DNA from: Bacillota bacterium
GTDB taxonomy: Bacteria; Bacillota; Clostridia; DSM-8532
Reading direction: 5' to 3'
Assembly (NCBI GenBank): GCA_023443745.1
Contig: JAEZTB010000030.1
Coordinates: 124,001-188,000, forward strand
DNA length: 64,000 nt
Below are positions 35,415 through 43,771 of the stretch, piece by piece. Both the position numbers and the translations under genes were made by a program. Position 1 is the first letter of the stretch. Every line of letters starts with the position of its first letter. The notes under the pieces are model-generated. The model made no database searches and was not told the DNA's origin. It saw nothing but the letters and a program-made list of their open reading frames with translations.

Positions 35415-38400
35415 ATGATGAGTCAACTCTATTTTGATCAGCAGGGCCAATTTGTGATTGAGAATTATAATGATCAGAAGCCTTTTGCTTCATTTCTCCC
35501 CGGTATAGCAGGGCTCAAGGGTATTCCCCTATGGGTTTATTATGTCAATAGAGGTCAGGGTATTGCCAGCTTTGGTGTTGAGAACAAGAATGGCAGCATC
35601 ATGGAATTCCTCCCTGCCGATAAATCCTATCAAATGGTATCCTTTAACGGATTTCGAACCTTCATCAAGCTCATTGAGGGTGATAAAACAGAGCTTTTGG
35701 AGCCATTTTCCCAATCAGGTGCCAAGAAAGATTCACAGGAACGCATGCTAATTAAACCTCACGAGCTGTCCTTTGAATACCTCAATGAAGCAAAGGCTCT
35801 TTCTGTATCAGTCAGCACTGTTATTCTTCCTCATGAAAACTTTGCGGCTTTAGCCAGAGAAATAACCATTGAAAATCTTTCGGATAAAGCAATCCGTATG
35901 GAGGTCTTAGACGGGCTTCCAGGCATTATTCCATACGGAATCGACAACAATGCCTATAAAGAGCTTGGGTACACCCTGCAGGCTTGGATGCATGTTTATA
36001 ACCTGGAGAACCATATACCTTATTACAAAGTTCGTTCCAGTACTGCAGACTCCGCCGAGGTCTCCGATATTACATCCGGTCATTTTTATTTAAGCTTTGC
36101 CTCAGACCAGGAAGGTACTCCCTTAAAGCCTATTGTTGACATCGATTTGATTTTCGGAAGCAATACGGCCCTTGCCTACCCAGTCTCTTTTATGGCTCAT
36201 AATATTCATGAGCTCCTTAAAAAGGAACAGATCGTAGTGAACAAGAAGCCCTGCGGCTTCTCAGCTGTCGCCAGAGCCTTGGAGCCTCACGCTAAAATAA
36301 AGGTCATGAGCCTGATAGGAAATGTCTCTGATATCTCTATCATCCAAAGTGATCTTGCCCGCATTGCCTCAAAGCAGTTTTTTGAAAAAAAGCGTACGGA
36401 AGCACATCAGCTTATCGAAAGCCTGACAAAAACAGTAGAAACCCGGACAGGCTCAGCGCTCTTTGATGGCTATGTCAGACAATGCTACCTGGATAACGTC
36501 ATGCGCGGCGGATATCCACTTCTTCTTGAGAATGACAAAGACCCTTTTGTTTATCATGTTTACTCAAGAAAGCACGGAGACCTGGAACGGGACTACAACT
36601 TTTTCTCACTTGCCACTGAATTTTACTCTCAAGGTAACGGCAATTTCCGGGATGCCAATCAGAACCGCCGTAATGATTCACTTATTAACCCTGCTATTAG
36701 GGATTTTAATATCAAAATGTTTATGAATCTCATTCAGACCGATGGCTACAACCCTCTGGTGGTTAAGGGATGCACCTTTATCCTCTCATCGGATGGGATG
36801 GCGGCTGTTTCAGCACAATTTGACCCCAATGATCAGGATGCTGTCAAAACCTTCTTTCTAAAACCTTATACTCCGGGCAGGTTTTTGAAGCTCATGCTGG
36901 ATAAAGGCTTAAAGTCTGAATTAGCTCAAGACAAGCTTCTAAAGCTGGCTCTCCATCATTCCACTCAAAATATTGAAGCTGATTACGGAGAAGGCTACTG
37001 GAGCGATCACTGGACCTATAATATGGATTTGGTGAACAGTTACCTCACAGTCTACCCGGAAAATACAGCAAAGCTATTATTTGAAGATAAAAGTTATTGC
37101 TACTATGACAGCCATGTCTTTGTTCTGCCCAGGAAGGACAAGTATGTACACGTTAACGGTAAGGTTAGACAGTATCATGCAAAAATGGAAGACGAGGCTA
37201 AAAAGGAATTTATTGATAAACGTCAACAGCATAGAACCTGGGTAAGAACCCAATTCGGACAAGGTGCCGTTTATAAGACAACCCTATTTGAAAAACTCTT
37301 AAGCCTTGCTCTGATAAAGTTCACCTCCCTTGACCCCCTTGGCATGGGGGTTGAGATGGAAGGTGACAAGCCTGGCTGGAATGACAGCATGAACGGACTT
37401 CCTGGCATGTTTGGGTCGGGCATGTCGGAGACCTTTGAAATTAAAAGAATTATTAAATTCTTAACAGAGCTCAAGGATGATCAAGGCTATGAAAATAGAG
37501 TTATATCTATCCACGAAGAGCTATATGAGCTTTTTCTAAAAACATTGAGCCTACTTGAGGACTATCATATTTCTCATGATCCTCAAAAGGATTATCAGTA
37601 TTGGGATAGTGTTGCAGCCGGCAGGGAAGCCTACCGTGAAAAAACCCGCTATGGCTTAAGCGGTCATCAAAAAAATATGGGTCTAAATGAAATTCAAACA
37701 ATCCTGCGACTATTTTTGAAAAAGCTTGATCAAGGCATTGATAAAGCCATCGCTTTTGGACAGGGGCTTACACCTACCTATTTTACCTTTGAGGCTGAAG
37801 AGTGGGAATTTATTAAAGACCAGGAGGGTCATATCAAAACGAACCACAGAGGGCAGCAAAATGTGCGGGTACTTAAGTTCAAGCCTCATTGTGTCAGTCA
37901 TTATCTGGAAGGCCCTGTCAAAGCCCTGAAGCTTACGGAAAACGCCTATGAGGCTAAGCTGCTCTACAACAAGGTAAAAAGCAGCCCGCTGTTTGATAAA
38001 AAACTCAAGATGTATAAAACTTGTGCCCCATTAAAGGACGAATCTATGGAATTGGGGCGCGGTAGGGCCTTTACCCCGGGCTGGCTGGAGAATGAATCTA
38101 TCTTTACTCATATGGAATACAAGTATATTTTAGAGGTGTTAAAGGCCGGCCTTTATGATGAATTCTTTGAGGATATGAAAAATGTACTGATTCCGTTTAT
38201 TGATCCTGAGATTTATGGGAGAAGCACTCTTGAAAACTCATCCTTTATCGCTTCTTCGGCCAATCCGGACCCCGGCACTCACGGAAAAGGCTATGTAGCC
38301 AGATTAAGCGGTTCCACCGCAGAATTTCTAAGCATGTGGTTTTGCATGATGGTTGGAAAACATCCTTTTGCCCTCAAAAACAATGAATTGGTTCTTAGCC

Positions 38401-38657
38401 TTTGCCCCATAGTGCCCGGTTGGCTATTTGATAAGAACGGTAAGTTAGGCTTCACTTTTCTTGGCACTACATGGGTGACTTACATAAACCCTGAATCAAA
38501 GGATACCTTTGGAGCAAGAAAAGCCGTTCTCACACGAGTTGTCGTACAATTAAAAAATAATGAAATCAGGGAATTCGAAGGCAATACCATACCGGCTCCC
38601 TATGCCGAGATGATCCGAAGAGGAGAAGCCATTTCTATCACAGGATACATGCAATAG
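35415..38657 (+). CDS. Large GH94-clan glycoside phosphorylase (GH161/GH149-like)
   Basis: Protein of 1080 residues related to cellobiose-type phosphorylases. The general-acid region GWNDSMNGLPGMFGSG is near residue 655, and the substrate-side motifs NGNFRDANQNRRND and GYWSDHWTYNMDLVNSYL lie upstream. PDPGTHGKGYVARLSGSTAEF is near 955. The length exceeds ordinary GH94 (about 800) and fits GH149 or GH161, which act on beta-1,3-glucan oligosaccharides, or similar long relatives; I cannot separate these by eye. No signal peptide, so phosphorolysis would be cytosolic. An AraC gene diverges from it. Confidence 0.7.
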   Translation: MMSQLYFDQQGQFVIENYNDQKPFASFLPGIAGLKGIPLWVYYVNRGQGIASFGVENKNGSIMEFLPADKSYQMVSFNGFRTFIKLIEGDKTELLEPFSQSGAKKDSQERMLIKPHELSFEYLNEAKALSVSVSTVILPHENFAALAREITIENLSDKAIRMEVLDGLPGIIPYGIDNNAYKELGYTLQAWMHVYNLENHIPYYKVRSSTADSAEVSDITSGHFYLSFASDQEGTPLKPIVDIDLIFGSNTALAYPVSFMAHNIHELLKKEQIVVNKKPCGFSAVARALEPHAKIKVMSLIGNVSDISIIQSDLARIASKQFFEKKRTEAHQLIESLTKTVETRTGSALFDGYVRQCYLDNVMRGGYPLLLENDKDPFVYHVYSRKHGDLERDYNFFSLATEFYSQGNGNFRDANQNRRNDSLINPAIRDFNIKMFMNLIQTDGYNPLVVKGCTFILSSDGMAAVSAQFDPNDQDAVKTFFLKPYTPGRFLKLMLDKGLKSELAQDKLLKLALHHSTQNIEADYGEGYWSDHWTYNMDLVNSYLTVYPENTAKLLFEDKSYCYYDSHVFVLPRKDKYVHVNGKVRQYHAKMEDEAKKEFIDKRQQHRTWVRTQFGQGAVYKTTLFEKLLSLALIKFTSLDPLGMGVEMEGDKPGWNDSMNGLPGMFGSGMSETFEIKRIIKFLTELKDDQGYENRVISIHEELYELFLKTLSLLEDYHISHDPQKDYQYWDSVAAGREAYREKTRYGLSGHQKNMGLNEIQTILRLFLKKLDQGIDKAIAFGQGLTPTYFTFEAEEWEFIKDQEGHIKTNHRGQQNVRVLKFKPHCVSHYLEGPVKALKLTENAYEAKLLYNKVKSSPLFDKKLKMYKTCAPLKDESMELGRGRAFTPGWLENESIFTHMEYKYILEVLKAGLYDEFFEDMKNVLIPFIDPEIYGRSTLENSSFIASSANPDPGTHGKGYVARLSGSTAEFLSMWFCMMVGKHPFALKNNELVLSLCPIVPGWLFDKNGKLGFTFLGTTWVTYINPESKDTFGARKAVLTRVVVQLKNNEIREFEGNTIPAPYAEMIRRGEAISITGYMQ

Positions 38658-38679
38658 AGAGCAGAAACATTTATTGAGG

Positions 38680-38700
38680 GGGCACCGGTAAAAGGTGCCC
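38680..38700 (+). terminator. Terminator of the phosphorylase gene
   Basis: GGGCACC and GGTGCCC pair around a 7-nt loop, followed by TTCTTGTGGTTTT, 22 bp after the stop. Confidence 0.65.
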
Positions 38701-38868
38701 TTCTTGTGGTTTTCCACAACTCACACTCCAAGTCATTTAAATCAATCAATATTTTACATATGTTGAAAATAGAAGTATTCAAATTTTTTAATAATAATAA
38801 TATAATAATTCTGCTGATCTATAATATGAATTCTAGGTATTTTCAAGGATAGCAACTGGAGAGGCGCC

Positions 38869-39948
38869 ATGATCAGGGAGTACATCATTAATGCCTGCAT
38901 GCTCATTGCTTTCACAAGCATAATTTATCATATTTTTATAAATGTTGGTTTTTCCATGAAGTCACCCTTTTGGGTTCGGATAAGTGTTGGATGCATCTTC
39001 GGTTTGTTGTCCCTTTTACTCATGGAGTTTTCCATTCAACTCCCAGGTCAGGTTCTTATAGATTTTCGCTACCTGGCTCTTATAATGGCTGCCTTTAGCT
39101 CCGGAATTTATTCGGCCCTGCTTGTGGGAGTCGTGACTATTATCGGCCGTTTTCTGTTGTTTGACCTATCTGTATCCTCCTACGCGACCATTGCCAATGT
39201 TATCGTTATCACACTTATCGTGGGTATTGCTGCCTATTCTCATATTAAAAAATGGCAAAAGTGGTTTATCTCCGTATTAGCAGTTCTTGTGAGCAATAGC
39301 ATTTCACTTGCTTTTCTCGTGCTTGAACCTTCGCTTAAAATAGCATCTATTATTTCATATGCATTAGGGTTCTCAGTAGTATCGGTTTTAATGTTTTTTT
39401 ATTGTTCCTATCTTGACAGGATTACCCTAGCATATAGAAGGTCAAGGGTCGAATCCAGGGAGGACTATCTCACAGGCCTAAACAACGTACGCTCCTTCGA
39501 TCAGTTCTATAATCACGCTCTGAACCAGGCACTTACCAGTCAGTTGAGTATCTCTCTTCTTTATATTGATATTGATTTTTTTAAGCAGGTGAATGATACC
39601 TATGGTCATATAGAAGGCAATACGGTGTTATCCCAGTTAGGAGAGCTTTTGGCTAATTCTACAAGAGGTGCTGATGTGGTTTCACGTAACGGCGGCGAGG
39701 AATTTTCAGTCATAATGACAAACTGTGACGCCTTACTTGCAATGGAAATCGCCGAAAGAATCCGAAAAACAGTGGAAGCAGCACCCATTCAGCTCCTTAA
39801 CGGCAAAGTCATACAGATAACAGTCTCTATAGGGGTAGCTTGTTTTCCAAATCCTCTGAAAGACTATACACTTCTCCTTGAAAAGGCAGACAGCGCCCTT
39901 TACGAAGCTAAACGAAAAGGACGCAACAAGGTGGTATTAGCCAGGTAG
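38869..39948 (+). CDS. Diguanylate cyclase (5TMR-LYT sensor + GGDEF)
   Basis: Membrane protein of 359 residues. Six hydrophobic segments (8-180) match the 5TMR-LYT type sensor (QVLIDFRYLALIMAAFSSGIY). The GGDEF domain (200-359) has an intact active site RNGGEEF and an upstream RxxD inhibition site (RGAD) 5 residues before it, so it should make c-di-GMP with product feedback. GGAGAGG precedes the ATG. Confidence 0.88.
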   Translation: MIREYIINACMLIAFTSIIYHIFINVGFSMKSPFWVRISVGCIFGLLSLLLMEFSIQLPGQVLIDFRYLALIMAAFSSGIYSALLVGVVTIIGRFLLFDLSVSSYATIANVIVITLIVGIAAYSHIKKWQKWFISVLAVLVSNSISLAFLVLEPSLKIASIISYALGFSVVSVLMFFYCSYLDRITLAYRRSRVESREDYLTGLNNVRSFDQFYNHALNQALTSQLSISLLYIDIDFFKQVNDTYGHIEGNTVLSQLGELLANSTRGADVVSRNGGEEFSVIMTNCDALLAMEIAERIRKTVEAAPIQLLNGKVIQITVSIGVACFPNPLKDYTLLLEKADSALYEAKRKGRNKVVLAR

Positions 39949-39963
39949 AATAACAAAAGCTTA

Positions 39964-40227
39964 TTACTGGCGTAAGAAAAACCATGCACAGAAGAGCTGA
40001 ACACAAATAATGGCCGGTACTCCGAGCATAAAAGAAAGATGCTTCGTTTTATGTCTGAATAGCATCATTGAAAGATACAGTCCAATAGAGCCACCTATTC
40101 CGGCAAATATAAAAAGACTCCTTTCAGGAACCCGACGTTTGTGATGAATGGCCGCACTTTTATCAAAAAACGAAAGGAAAAATGCCAAAACGTTTACAAG
40201 TATTAGATAAATAATGAAGATTTCCAT
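39964..40227 (-). CDS. DUF1294 family small membrane protein
   Basis: Protein of 87 residues with three hydrophobic segments; DKSAAIHHKRRVPERSLFIFAGIGGSIG is the DUF1294 signature. Function unknown. Monocistronic, convergent with the diguanylate cyclase gene 15 bp away. Confidence 0.8.
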   Translation of the reverse strand: MEIFIIYLILVNVLAFFLSFFDKSAAIHHKRRVPERSLFIFAGIGGSIGLYLSMMLFRHKTKHLSFMLGVPAIICVQLFCAWFFLRQ

Positions 40228-40304
40228 ATTGCCCCCGATGTTTCATTTAACGTTTATTATAATGGTTTTCTATAGAAATTTACAACATTAACCGGCTTCA
40301 CATC

Positions 40305-41840
40305 TCACATAAGCGGTGCGAAGAGCCTTAAAAGGCTCCTTAGGATGCGCTTAAAAAGGCTCACCTGGCGGCACTCCTCTAACGTTACCTCATGGCACTT
40401 TTTGAAGGTTACCATGAAATCCTCCTTTATGGCTGCTACCGATTGGGTTTTGTAAAGCCAGACACTGCATTCGAAGTGAAAATAAAGACTTCTGTAGTCA
40501 AGATTGATGGAGCCCACAGTCGCTACGACATCATCACTCACCGAGACCTTGGAATGGAGAAAACCCGGCGTGTATTCAAAAATCTTGACGCCTGCTTCAA
40601 TAAGAACGGAGTAATAGGATTGAGTGACAAGAAACACATACCATTTGTCAGGCACATGAGGAGTAACAATTCTTACATCTACCCCGCTTTTGGCAGCCAG
40701 CATCAATGCAGTAACCATCTCATGATCGATAATAAGATAGGGCGTAAATAAATAGATATAGTCCCTGGCCCGACCTATCATGTTAAGATAGGTATTCTCC
40801 CCTACAGGTTCGTTATCAATGGGACTATCGCCAAAAGGCTGGACGTATCCATCCGACTCAAATGGCTCAGGATGGTAAGTATCGGGTCTATATCGATCAT
40901 ATTCCTCATGAGTGTTTGAAATATAACCCCAAAGCTGCAAAAACATAACCGTTAAATTCCAGGAAGCTTCCCCTTTCACAAGAATGGCAGCATCCTTCCA
41001 ATGCCCATATTTCTCAAAGGCATTGATGTACTCATCGGCCAGATTAATACCCCCCGTATAGGAGATATAGCCGTCAATGACAATAATTTTGCGATGATCC
41101 CGATGGTTCATCCGGATTTCAATCAACGGGGTAAAGGGATTGAATACAAAGCAATTGATTCCCTTTTCTCTCAGTTTTTCATAATACTTATAGGGTAGTG
41201 AGGTAACACAGCCTGCATCATCATACATAACACGCACCTCAACTCCTTGGTGCACCTTTTCTTCTAAAATTTGCAGAATAGTATTCCACATTTCGCCTTC
41301 CCGAATAATGAAGGACTCTATGAAAATAAAATGTTTTGCCTTTTTAAGCTCCTCCACCAGGGAATCATAGAATTTTTCTCCTGACTGAAAGTACTTGGTA
41401 ACAGTGTTCTTATAAGCGGGAAAGAATGCATTTTTGGCCATATAACGGGATTGGTTGGCAATGCTCTTATCATGCTCTATAAGTTCATCAAGTATATCAA
41501 CCTTCGGCTTAAGCAGATGCAGGGTATTCTGATGGGAATCATTTATTTTTTTTCTAAACCTTTTACTTGCACCGCTGGTTCTCAGTAAAATGTATAAAGC
41601 CCCCCCAAAGACAGGAAAAATAAGAATAGGTATTGTCCAGGCCAGTTTGTACGAAGGGTTGATTCTCTGTCCGGAAATAAAGAAAACTACCGCCAGGCTC
41701 ACAACTCCGAAAAGAGCGTAAAGGTAAATGAACGAAGTGCTAAGCTTCATGATAAGAAAAACAAGCAATGTTACCTGAATAGCCATTAGCAATGCCACGA
41801 CCATCAACCGGCTAAACAGTACTTTCAATACCTTTTTCAC
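40305..41840 (-). CDS. cls: Cardiolipin synthase
   Basis: Phospholipase-D superfamily phosphatidyltransferase of about 511 residues, with two N-terminal transmembrane helices. Two HKD motifs are present: HRKIIVID (about residue 245) and HSKVSVSD (about 420). It condenses two phosphatidylglycerols to cardiolipin at the membrane. The start is placed at GTG 41840, 7 bp after AGGGGG; the longer frame from 41882 includes an unlikely acidic leader. Confidence 0.88.
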   Translation of the reverse strand: MKKVLKVLFSRLMVVALLMAIQVTLLVFLIMKLSTSFIYLYALFGVVSLAVVFFISGQRINPSYKLAWTIPILIFPVFGGALYILLRTSGASKRFRKKINDSHQNTLHLLKPKVDILDELIEHDKSIANQSRYMAKNAFFPAYKNTVTKYFQSGEKFYDSLVEELKKAKHFIFIESFIIREGEMWNTILQILEEKVHQGVEVRVMYDDAGCVTSLPYKYYEKLREKGINCFVFNPFTPLIEIRMNHRDHRKIIVIDGYISYTGGINLADEYINAFEKYGHWKDAAILVKGEASWNLTVMFLQLWGYISNTHEEYDRYRPDTYHPEPFESDGYVQPFGDSPIDNEPVGENTYLNMIGRARDYIYLFTPYLIIDHEMVTALMLAAKSGVDVRIVTPHVPDKWYVFLVTQSYYSVLIEAGVKIFEYTPGFLHSKVSVSDDVVATVGSINLDYRSLYFHFECSVWLYKTQSVAAIKEDFMVTFKKCHEVTLEECRQVSLFKRILRSLLRLFAPLM

Positions 41841-42066
41841 ACTTAGTCCCCCTTCGACGACATCATATATCCAATAATTCAAATGTGTTATATTTTTTAT
41901 CGGCTTGAACTCTTAGTTTTTTTAAATGTGCTCTTAATTATCCCGCATGGGTTAAAAATTTTTCTGCCTCAATTTTACACGCAATGTTTTCTGTTTTTTG
42001 TCCACAATAATGGATGGACAACCATTTTTGATTCAGTTGATTCTTTAAGGTAAGGAGGTGAGAACA

Positions 42067-42288
42067 ATGTCCAGGCCCAAAACGCCTATTGTACCTTCGA
42101 GCCGTGAAGCATTGACCAAATTCAAACTTGAGTGTGCCCAGGAAATCGGTCATCTCCAATATTGCAAGGAGAACAATGATCATTACAAGGGCGACCTTCC
42201 TTCAAGCCAAAATGGTCACGAGGGTGGACCTATTGGTGGTCAGATGGTCAAGCGAATGATCCAGATGGCTGAAGAAAACATGAAATAA
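42067..42288 (+). CDS. Alpha/beta-type small acid-soluble spore protein
   Basis: DNA-protecting spore protein of 73 residues. SSREALTKFKLECAQEIG contains the conserved GPR-protease-site region (variant of KFEIA-SE), and GGQMVKRMIQMAEENM is the second conserved half. AAGGAGG lies 8 bp before the ATG; the earlier GTG at 42058 overlaps that site. Expected to be made in the forespore. The insertion HEGGPI before GGQMV is longer than in typical family members. Confidence 0.85.
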   Translation: MSRPKTPIVPSSREALTKFKLECAQEIGHLQYCKENNDHYKGDLPSSQNGHEGGPIGGQMVKRMIQMAEENMK

Positions 42289-42339
42289 GTACCTTAGCAA
42301 CCAAAATAAGCGTTCATACGCGAAAGGAGAACAAAGACC

Positions 42340-42447
42340 ATGGATGACAACAAACAGAGAAACAGGAGAGAAGAAAACAACAACGAAAACAAACAAAACA
42401 GAGAAAACCGCGAAAACCGCGAGAACAAAGACAATAACAAGGAGTAA
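42340..42447 (+). CDS. Asn/Glu/Lys/Arg-rich 35-residue peptide
   Basis: A short frame missed by length cut-offs. AAAGGAG lies 10 bp before ATG and a run of DDNKQRNRREENNN, then NREN-NREN-NREN repeats, ends at TAA. It has no hydrophobic residues at all beyond the start Met, so it is certainly disordered. It lies 51 bp downstream of the SASP gene and is followed by hairpins, so it may be a spore-associated peptide. Homology cannot be judged because of low complexity. Confidence 0.5.
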   Translation: MDDNKQRNRREENNNENKQNRENRENRENKDNNKE

Positions 42448-42458
42448 TCCTATGGTAT

Positions 42459-42493
42459 AACAGTATTTCCTCGCATTTTAAGGAAATATTGTT
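42459..42493 (+). terminator. Hairpin after the Asn-rich peptide gene
   Basis: AACAGTATTTCCT pairs with AGGAAATATTGTT; no T run follows, so this may stabilise the 3' end rather than terminate. Confidence 0.45.
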
Positions 42494-42519
42494 AACTTAA
42501 CGCTAAGAATTTTATGCTG

Positions 42520-42549
42520 AAGAAGCTGCCTTCTGTTAGGCAGCTTCTT
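42520..42549 (+). terminator. Strong hairpin between the peptide gene and the E2-like gene
   Basis: Perfect 11-bp stem AAGAAGCTGCC/GGCAGCTTCTT around an 8-nt loop. Confidence 0.6.
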
Positions 42550-42702
42550 CCATATGCAGCCTTTATTTTGTATAATAAGATTATCATCTGGATAGTCATG
42601 TGAGGACTTTCTGGGTTGTAATCACATCACGGCAGATAAAAATCAACGATTTTTATTGCGAATTAGTATAAGGGTAACAATGCAAATACGGGGGGGCGTG
42701 CA

Positions 42703-43581
42703 ATGGCACAAAGAAAAAGACGAATCGGGGATCGGTATGATGGCAGGCGTTTAAGGTCGCTGGATCCATTCTATAAGATTATTCCTTATATCATGAAAAC
42801 GCGTATTGATGCTCAAAATTATTTTGAGGAGAAAATTGAGATTTCCAATACAGAAGCATTTATTCGAAAAAAAAGAAATGAGACTGATGAACATATTTCA
42901 TTTCTTCATGTGATTATAGCTGCAATGGTGCGTACTATGGCAGAAAAACCCGCTCTTAATCGATTTGTGGCAGGCCAAAGAATTTATGCGCGTAATGAAA
43001 TATTAATTTCCTTTGTTCTAAAAAAGGAGCTTAACGAATCGAGCCCTGAAACAACTTTAAAGGTAAAATTTGAAGCCACCGATACCTTTATGGATGTTGC
43101 GAAAAAGGTCAATCAGGCTATCAAGGAAAACCAAAGCGTGGATATGAAAAACGACACCGACAAATTGGCTAAGCTCATTATGTCCATACCGGGCCAACTT
43201 GTGAGATTTGTGGTATTTGTCTTAAGATGCTTGGATTACATAGGCCTGATGCCTAAGATCATTAATCGCCTGAGTCCTTTCCATACCAGCGTTTTTATAA
43301 CAGATTTGGGCTCAGTGGGCATCCAGCCCGTTTATCACCATCTTTATGATTTTGGTACCACCAGCAGCTTTATTGCGTTTGGCATAAAAATGAAAGAAAA
43401 AGCCTTCGATACAGATAACAATGTTATTACTAAAAAATACGTGCGAGTCTGTGTTGTAACCGATGAAAGAATTGCCGACGGACTCTTCTTTGCTTCGGCT
43501 TTCAAGCTCTATCGAAATCTCATCAAATACCCCGATAAGCTTGATCTTCCACCTGAGATTATTAACGACGACGTGGACTAG
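42703..43581 (+). CDS. E2/CAT-like acyltransferase homologue without the catalytic His
   Basis: Protein of 292 residues matching only the catalytic domain of 2-oxo acid dehydrogenase E2 (no lipoyl or E1/E3-binding domain). The active-site motif, normally DHRxxDG, reads DERIADG at 254-260, so Glu255 replaces the catalytic histidine. A conserved SVFITDLGSVGIQPVYHHL strand stands where the second subunit contributes in active E2. Loss of His argues against classical transacylation. No dehydrogenase genes are nearby. Confidence 0.7.
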   Translation: MAQRKRRIGDRYDGRRLRSLDPFYKIIPYIMKTRIDAQNYFEEKIEISNTEAFIRKKRNETDEHISFLHVIIAAMVRTMAEKPALNRFVAGQRIYARNEILISFVLKKELNESSPETTLKVKFEATDTFMDVAKKVNQAIKENQSVDMKNDTDKLAKLIMSIPGQLVRFVVFVLRCLDYIGLMPKIINRLSPFHTSVFITDLGSVGIQPVYHHLYDFGTTSSFIAFGIKMKEKAFDTDNNVITKKYVRVCVVTDERIADGLFFASAFKLYRNLIKYPDKLDLPPEIINDDVD

Positions 43582-43584
43582 TAT

Positions 43585-43608
43585 AACGTTCTGCATATGC
43601 AGAACGTT
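43585..43608. other. 24-bp perfect palindrome
   Basis: Half-site AACGTTCTGCAT followed directly by its complement, 4 bp after the stop codon of the E2-like gene. It has no loop and no T run, so it is either a DNA-binding site or the tip of a cruciform. Confidence 0.7.
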
Positions 43609-43748
43609 GTACTAAAAAGGTGTTTGACCTGAAAAGCATATTTGCACATAAAAGACCCTCCAATCGCATTACTGCCACTGGAAGGCCTTTAAAAGCGCGC
43701 ATTTAATTACCTACCAATACCTTTAGGTGTTGGCAGCTCTTTAGTTTG

Positions 43749-43771
43749 ATTATCGGCCGATAATTTTTTTT
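43749..43771 (+). terminator. Plus-strand terminator, convergent end
   Basis: ATTATCGGCCGATAAT is a perfect palindrome followed by seven T residues on the plus strand. It ends the E2-like transcription unit against the convergent permease gene. Confidence 0.65.

Noticed and set aside
42058..42066. GTG start for the spore protein at 42058
   Set aside because: It overlaps the AAGGAGGTGAG binding site; ATG 42067 is correctly spaced.
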